NCBI RefSeq assembly: GCF_003515065.1
Contig: NZ_QXGH01000036.1
Coordinates: 1 to 64,000, forward strand
Direction: 5' to 3'
DNA length: 64,000 bases
Source of the DNA: Nocardioides immobilis
Lineage (GTDB): Bacteria > Actinomycetota > Actinomycetes > Propionibacteriales > Nocardioidaceae
Part shown: piece after piece, positions 60,148 through 64,000 of the stretch
Numbering within the stretch: position 1 is the first letter of the stretch
Layout: each line of letters begins with the position of its first letter
The notes under the pieces: generated by a model
Databases searched by the model: none
The model's input: the letters and a program-made list of their open reading frames with translations, nothing else
What the model was told of the DNA's origin: nothing
Translations under genes and position numbers: made by a program

Positions 60148-61586
60148 GAGTTGCGCCCCTTGTCGTCCGCGTCGTCGTCGGTGTCGCCCGGAGCGCTGGA
60201 CTGTGCGCTGCCGGGATCCTCAAGAGCTGCCTCGATGTCGGCGGCCTCGGCGTCGAGGGTCTCGGCGTCGATGAGGTCGCCGGCCTGATCGCTGAGCACC
60301 GCCACCCACTCGTCGAGCACCTCCTGTGCGGCCCCGCTGGTGAACAGTTGCTCTTCGAGATCGGCCAACGCCTGCTCGTAGCGGGCGTTGAAGTCCTCGT
60401 CGGCCTTGAACCGCTCGACCAGGATGTTCGACCCACCGAACCGACCGGGCGCGCCGTCCCGGTCGCCGTGACGCTCGAAGCCCTCGGGGACCTCGCCCGG
60501 ATCGAAGCCCTCCGGCAGCTCCATGCCCTCGGGCGGCTCGAACCCTTCGGGCCGCTCCATGCCCTCCGGCGGCTCGAAGCCCTCCGGCATCTCCCCGTCA
60601 CGACCCGGACCGCCACCCATCATCCCGAAGCCACCGAAGGCCAGGTTGTGATCCCACGCGACCACCGTGAACGAGCCCGACTCCTCGTCGTACCGCAGGT
60701 AGGAGTTGTTGCCGGGACCGTCGATGTCGTCGGTGTTGCCGATCAGGTCCTCGAACGCGAGGTAGGTGGCGAACGCCTCCACGTCCAGGTGGTCGCCGAG
60801 CTCGTCCGCGAAGGTCGCGTCGTCGGAGTTGTTGATGAAGTCGAGGAACTCGATCAGCGGCTCGAGGTTCTCCTCGTCGGAGTCCGTCTCTTGGTCGAAG
60901 ACGTCCTCGTACGCCGAGGGGTCGTCGCCGCGGTAGGAGTAGTCGCCGCCCGACTCCGCCTTGTACAAGACGCCCTCGGTGTCGAAGTTCTCCTCGTCCC
61001 AGTCCCCGTCGAGGTTCTGTACCACCAGGCGGAGCTTCTCCTCGCCGCCGTTGACCGAGAACCGGGATGCGACGGCGTGTTCGGAGGCGAGCCCGGCCTG
61101 CTCGAGCAGGTCCAGGGCGACCGCCTCGTTCAGGGCGCTCTCGGTGGTGTTCGAGCGCACCACGAACTCGGAGTAGCCGTCCAGGTCCTGCCCGTCGACG
61201 TACTTGCCGAGGTCGATGAGCCAGGGCAGATCGGTGGGCTCGGCGTCGGAGCTCACCGACATCAGCGACGAGTTCCCCTTCAGCCGGAGACCGACGTCCT
61301 CGAACGTCTCACCGTCGATGGTCACCGTGGCGGTGATCCATTCCTTCTCGCCGGTGTCCTCGTAGGCGGCGATCATCTGGTCGAAGTCGTCATCCTCGAT
61401 CTCGAGGGCGAACGTGTGCACGATCGAGGCGTCATAGACGCTGCCGCTGGTGCTCGCACCTGCGGACCTCGACGTCTCGTCGGTGGCGGCATCACCCCCT
61501 GACGAGCATCCGGTCAACATCAGTGTCGTGGCGACGGCTGTGGCGAGCGATGCGCGCGTTCGAGTAGTGCGGGGTCGTGATCTCAT
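60144..61586 (-). CDS. CotH-family protein kinase, lipoprotein
   Basis: The 480-aa protein has a lipobox (LMLTGC, C27), then a CotH kinase domain with the substrate or ATP region RLKGNSSL (about 101-108) and the catalytic VVAWDHNLAFGG (about 308-319). After the core there is a Pro-Glu-Gly-rich insert (about 333-371) in which PEGF/PEGM units repeat with E-P-P spacers. CotH phosphorylates spore-coat proteins in Bacillus; in actinobacteria its targets are unknown. As first gene of the CotH-DUF4956-VTC series it probably acts outside the membrane in cell-surface polyphosphate or phosphoprotein modification. Confidence 0.9.
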   Translation of the reverse strand: MRSRPRTTRTRASLATAVATTLMLTGCSSGGDAATDETSRSAGASTSGSVYDASIVHTFALEIEDDDFDQMIAAYEDTGEKEWITATVTIDGETFEDVGLRLKGNSSLMSVSSDAEPTDLPWLIDLGKYVDGQDLDGYSEFVVRSNTTESALNEAVALDLLEQAGLASEHAVASRFSVNGGEEKLRLVVQNLDGDWDEENFDTEGVLYKAESGGDYSYRGDDPSAYEDVFDQETDSDEENLEPLIEFLDFINNSDDATFADELGDHLDVEAFATYLAFEDLIGNTDDIDGPGNNSYLRYDEESGSFTVVAWDHNLAFGGFGMMGGGPGRDGEMPEGFEPPEGMERPEGFEPPEGMELPEGFDPGEVPEGFERHGDRDGAPGRFGGSNILVERFKADEDFNARYEQALADLEEQLFTSGAAQEVLDEWVAVLSDQAGDLIDAETLDAEAADIEAALEDPGSAQSSAPGDTDDDADDKGRNS

Positions 61587-61884
61587 GCCAACAGACCTTC
61601 GCGCGCATGACTGTGAACATCATGTGACGCGGCAGTGGCCATGCTGGGAACAGAAGATGACTGACGTTGGCTGTTGCCCCAACGCCCTCCGCGAGCTTCG
61701 GAGGTGCTACGCCGGCCCAGCCCGGTTGCCGCGCGCTCTGCCGCGAACCCAGCGCGACCCATTCGATCCCGGAGGTGACCTTTCCCGTCTGGACTCGCAG
61801 GTCGGACCGGGGCATGGGCAGTAGGCCGAGCAACCGTTCGTCAGACCGTCGCCGACGTCGAGTACGCACCGCCGGCGGGGTCGA

Positions 61885-61947
61885 CTCATACAACCACCGA
61901 CGCCTGCACAGCACCCTCGGCATGGCAACCCCAGCCGAGTTCGAGGG
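61885..61947 (+). pseudogene. C-terminal remnant of an IS3-family transposase
   Basis: SYNHRRLHSTLGMATPAEFE is the classical C-terminus of IS3 OrfB (Y-N-x-x-R-x-H-S-x-L-G-x-x-(S/T)-P-x-E-(F/Y)-E). It is embedded in a longer frame that has no other transposase similarity. The upstream 300 nt (61587-61884) show no gene. The element is therefore a fossil marking the boundary between the CotH cluster and the right-hand mobile element. Confidence 0.7.
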
Positions 61948-61963
61948 CGTCACCGTCCGGGGG

Positions 61964-62182
61964 ATGTCGACCGATGACATACGGGTCGAGGATGCACCCG
62001 TTGAGGTCGTTGAGTACGCCGACGCCCGGGGCCTGCAGATCCGGATCTGCGCCACCGACACACCCATCCAACTGCTGCGGGTCGTCGAGGCGGCCGAGGA
62101 CGTCATCGACGACCCCGCGCGGCTCGGCGACTGGCAGGACACGACCGGTGGCCGCTGGCGAGGCCTCGCATTGCGCGCCTGA
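61964..62182 (+). CDS. hypothetical protein, 72 aa
   Basis: An ATG at 61964 opens a frame continuing from the IS3 remnant: a compact acidic protein (STDDIRVEDAPVEVVEYADA, RVVEAAEDVIDDP) ending with GGRWRGLALRA. The composition is protein-like, but I do not recognise a family. It may be a small cargo gene of the right-hand element or simply the tail of the fused frame. Confidence 0.35.
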   Translation: MSTDDIRVEDAPVEVVEYADARGLQIRICATDTPIQLLRVVEAAEDVIDDPARLGDWQDTTGGRWRGLALRA

Positions 62183-62372
62183 CGCCAAGAGGAGCCAGCG
62201 CCCAGCGGCGGTATGGATCGGGGAAACCAGGCGGCTTCATCCGCACGCTCTGACCGAGCTTCCCTGCCCCGCTTCCTTCCCGAATCACTGGACACCGTCG
62301 ACTGTCACTGATTGGTCAACTTTCTACCCCGCCGCCCCCTGACACCCCGCTCACACACCCTTCAAACCTTCG

Positions 62373-62422
62373 GCACGCATGCTACGAAGGTTCGTAGATG
62401 GGCCGCCCTCCTCGGGTGGCCC
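62373..62422 (+). other. candidate oriT of the right MobF relaxase
   Basis: A 27-bp sequence (62373-62399) is identical to that at 5084-5058 in inverted orientation, and includes the palindrome CTACGAAGGTTCGTAG (62382-62397). It is followed by a hairpin GGGCCGCCC / GGGTGGCCC (62400-62408 and 62414-62422, one mismatch). The relaxase starts 39 nt further on. Conservation of the 27-bp core next to two related relaxase genes, with the adjacent hairpin sequence differing, points to a relaxase recognition and nicking region. Confidence 0.75.
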
Positions 62423-62461
62423 ACGAGTCATTTTCGGGCGACTTGTTGGACGTGATTGGTC

Positions 62462-64000
62462 ATGCATGGTGGTGTCAAGATCTACAACCGATCACCCGCC
62501 GCTGCGCGCGCGTACGTCGAGGCCGACCGGTCCCGGGTCGATGACTACTACCTCACCGAGGGCACCGGTATCGCGCGCCGGTTCGGCGCCACGCCCGACG
62601 GCGAGGGTGTGATCGATCTTGGGGTGCTGGACGGCGAAGGGTACGAACAGTGGGTCGCCGGCTTCGACCCGGTGTCCGGGCAGGCGCGGGATCGACGCCG
62701 CGAGAACGGCAACCCGGTCCGGTTCGCCGAGATCACGGTCAACGGACCAAAGACCTGGTCCCTGGCGGCGGCACTGAACCCGGAGGTCTCGGCGGCCTAC
62801 GACGCCGCGCAGGACCGGGCCGCCGAGCAGGTCATCGGCTGGGTGGCCGAGCACGCCACCACCCGGGCCGGGCAACGCGACCGTCAGGTCCAGGTCCCGG
62901 TCGAGCGGCTCGAGGCGGTCACCGTGCGGCACTACACCTCGCGTGCCGGGGATCCGCACCGCCACCTTCACCTCCAGGTCAACGCGCGGGTGTTCGCCGT
63001 CGGACAGTGGCGGGGCCTGCACACGGTCGGGTTCCGCGACAACATCGAGGCCCTCAACGGCATCGGCCACGCGGCGGTCATGTGTGACCCCGACTTCCGC
63101 GCGACTCTGGCCGGTGCCGGGTTCACTCTCGATCCGGCCACCTGCGAGATCGTCGAGCTGGCGCCCTACGTCGGGGCGTTCAGCGAGCGGGCCGCGCAGA
63201 TCGGCCGGAACATCGACCGTTACGAGGCCGAATGGCGCTCCGCGAACCCCTGCCAGGAGCCCGGCCCGACGGTCCGGCGATCCTGGGACCGACGGGCATG
63301 GAAGGACGCCCGCCCCGACAAGATCGCACCCAAGGACGGCGCCGAGTTGGTCGCGGCGTGGAACCAGCAGTTGGCCGACCTCGGCTACCAGGACCCCACG
63401 CCGCAGTTCGGGCTGCCGATCATCGTCGGCGCCCCGCAGGTCGGTGAGTTCGACCGCGACGCCGCCGCCGAGACCATCCTCGTCCGTCTCGGTGCCCGAC
63501 GGTCGGCCTGGAACGCCGCCGACATCCGCGGCCAGGCCGAGAAGGCGATCGCGGCGGCCGGGCTGGTCCTCGACCCAGGTGTGCGGATCGAGCTGGCCGA
63601 GGACCTCACCGCCCGCGCCCTCGGCGCCTCTGTTCCGCTCCTGCGCCACCCGGGTGTGCCCGAGCACATCCGGTCGCTGTCCTCACGCCACGTGCTGGAT
63701 GTCGAGGCCGACATCGTGACCCGGCTCGCCGACCGCGCCAGCATCCCCTCAACCCCGGCGGTGCTGTCCCCCGCCACCGGGACAGGGCTGGATGAGCACC
63801 AACGCACCGCAGTCGAGGTTCTAGCCGGGGACGCGGAGCTAGTGGTCATCGAGGGCGCGGCCGGAGCAGGGAAGACCACCACCCTCGCCGCCACCCAGAC
63901 CCTGCTCGATAAGCAGGGCCGGCGGCTGCTCGTGGTCACCCCGACCCGGAAAGCAGCCCAGGTCGCAGCCCGCGAGGTCGGCACCGCGGGCTCGGTCGCC
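62462..64000 (+). CDS. MobF conjugative relaxase-helicase, partial at right edge
   Basis: The first 513 codons of a second MobF relaxase are visible. It has DDYYLTEG (Y29/Y30), the His triad in DPHRHLHLQVNAR, and Walker A EGAAGAGKTTTLA near the window end. It is clearly related to the relaxase at 2.4-5.0 kb but keeps a 27-residue segment before Walker A (with LDEHQRTAV) that the left copy lacks. ATG 62462 is favoured over TTG 62456. The protein continues beyond the window, and the rest of its element is presumably to the right. Confidence 0.92.
   Translation, partial: MHGGVKIYNRSPAAARAYVEADRSRVDDYYLTEGTGIARRFGATPDGEGVIDLGVLDGEGYEQWVAGFDPVSGQARDRRRENGNPVRFAEITVNGPKTWSLAAALNPEVSAAYDAAQDRAAEQVIGWVAEHATTRAGQRDRQVQVPVERLEAVTVRHYTSRAGDPHRHLHLQVNARVFAVGQWRGLHTVGFRDNIEALNGIGHAAVMCDPDFRATLAGAGFTLDPATCEIVELAPYVGAFSERAAQIGRNIDRYEAEWRSANPCQEPGPTVRRSWDRRAWKDARPDKIAPKDGAELVAAWNQQLADLGYQDPTPQFGLPIIVGAPQVGEFDRDAAAETILVRLGARRSAWNAADIRGQAEKAIAAAGLVLDPGVRIELAEDLTARALGASVPLLRHPGVPEHIRSLSSRHVLDVEADIVTRLADRASIPSTPAVLSPATGTGLDEHQRTAVEVLAGDAELVVIEGAAGAGKTTTLAATQTLLDKQGRRLLVVTPTRKAAQVAAREVGTAGSVA

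Noticed and set aside
1..64000. CRISPR arrays, rRNA genes and classical riboswitches.
   Set aside because: No regularly spaced direct repeats with unique spacers, no rRNA stretches, and no recognisable riboswitch core upstream of any operon were seen.

Overview
The window is high-GC actinobacterial DNA. It has strong codon-position GC bias, many GTG starts, 1-4 nt gene overlaps, a FdxA-type 7Fe ferredoxin, a KorAB oxidoreductase and MobF relaxases of the actinobacterial type. The gene content would suit a Nocardioides-like soil organism, but that placement is inference. No 16S rRNA or taxon-specific marker is present.

Layout. 1-5.2 kb: the end of a decayed conjugative or mobilizable element on the minus strand (IS21-like terminal repeats, frameshifted HNH endonuclease, two AlpA/Xis-like HTH proteins, a MobF relaxase and an oriT-like structure). 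5.3-7.7 kb: an AbiEi/AbiEii-type pair with a frameshifted toxin, then a small lipoprotein. 7.8-16.5 kb: a glycerol/dihydroxyacetone operon, glpF-dhaK-dhaL-dhaM(HPr-EI)-ppdK, read leftward from a divergent IclR regulator. 16.5-21.9 kb: tRNA-Tyr and yajQ, then a tyrosine integrase, an XRE/DUF6036 toxin-antitoxin pair and gene debris. 21.9-30.4 kb: an unbroken ten-gene leftward operon (alpha/beta hydrolase-pobA-pcaHGBDCFIJ) that would take 4-hydroxybenzoate through protocatechuate to succinyl-CoA and acetyl-CoA. 30.6-43.9 kb: accessory aromatic or heterocycle catabolism genes around two LysR regulators: a covalent-FAD oxidase, extradiol dioxygenase, aldehyde dehydrogenase, FAH-type enzyme, flavin monooxygenase, two SDRs, and an RpiB-like/quinone-oxidoreductase fusion. 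44.0-54.9 kb: nine overlapping or abutting minus-strand genes, from a peptide-type ABC importer through an NTF2-fold protein and an FAD dehydrogenase to korA-fdxA-korB, with a divergent TetR. 55.8-61.6 kb: six minus-strand genes, CotH kinase-DUF4956-VTC polyphosphate polymerase followed by response regulator-histidine kinase-small alarmone synthetase. 61.6-64 kb: an IS3 remnant, then a second oriT-like structure and a second MobF relaxase running off the right edge.

How the parts fit. Aromatic compounds would be funnelled by the 30-44 kb genes and PobA into the complete beta-ketoadipate pathway. The DHA PTS consumes PEP, and PPDK in the same operon can regenerate it. The 55-61 kb cluster puts predicted polyphosphate synthesis and (p)ppGpp synthesis beside a two-component system, and is my best candidate for an undescribed regulatory system. 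The two relaxase loci share an identical 27-bp oriT-like core in inverted orientation and bracket about 57 kb of largely chromosomal-type genes.

Frameshifts reported at about 0.74 kb and 6.5 kb could be real decay or sequencing errors. I cannot tell these apart from the sequence alone.
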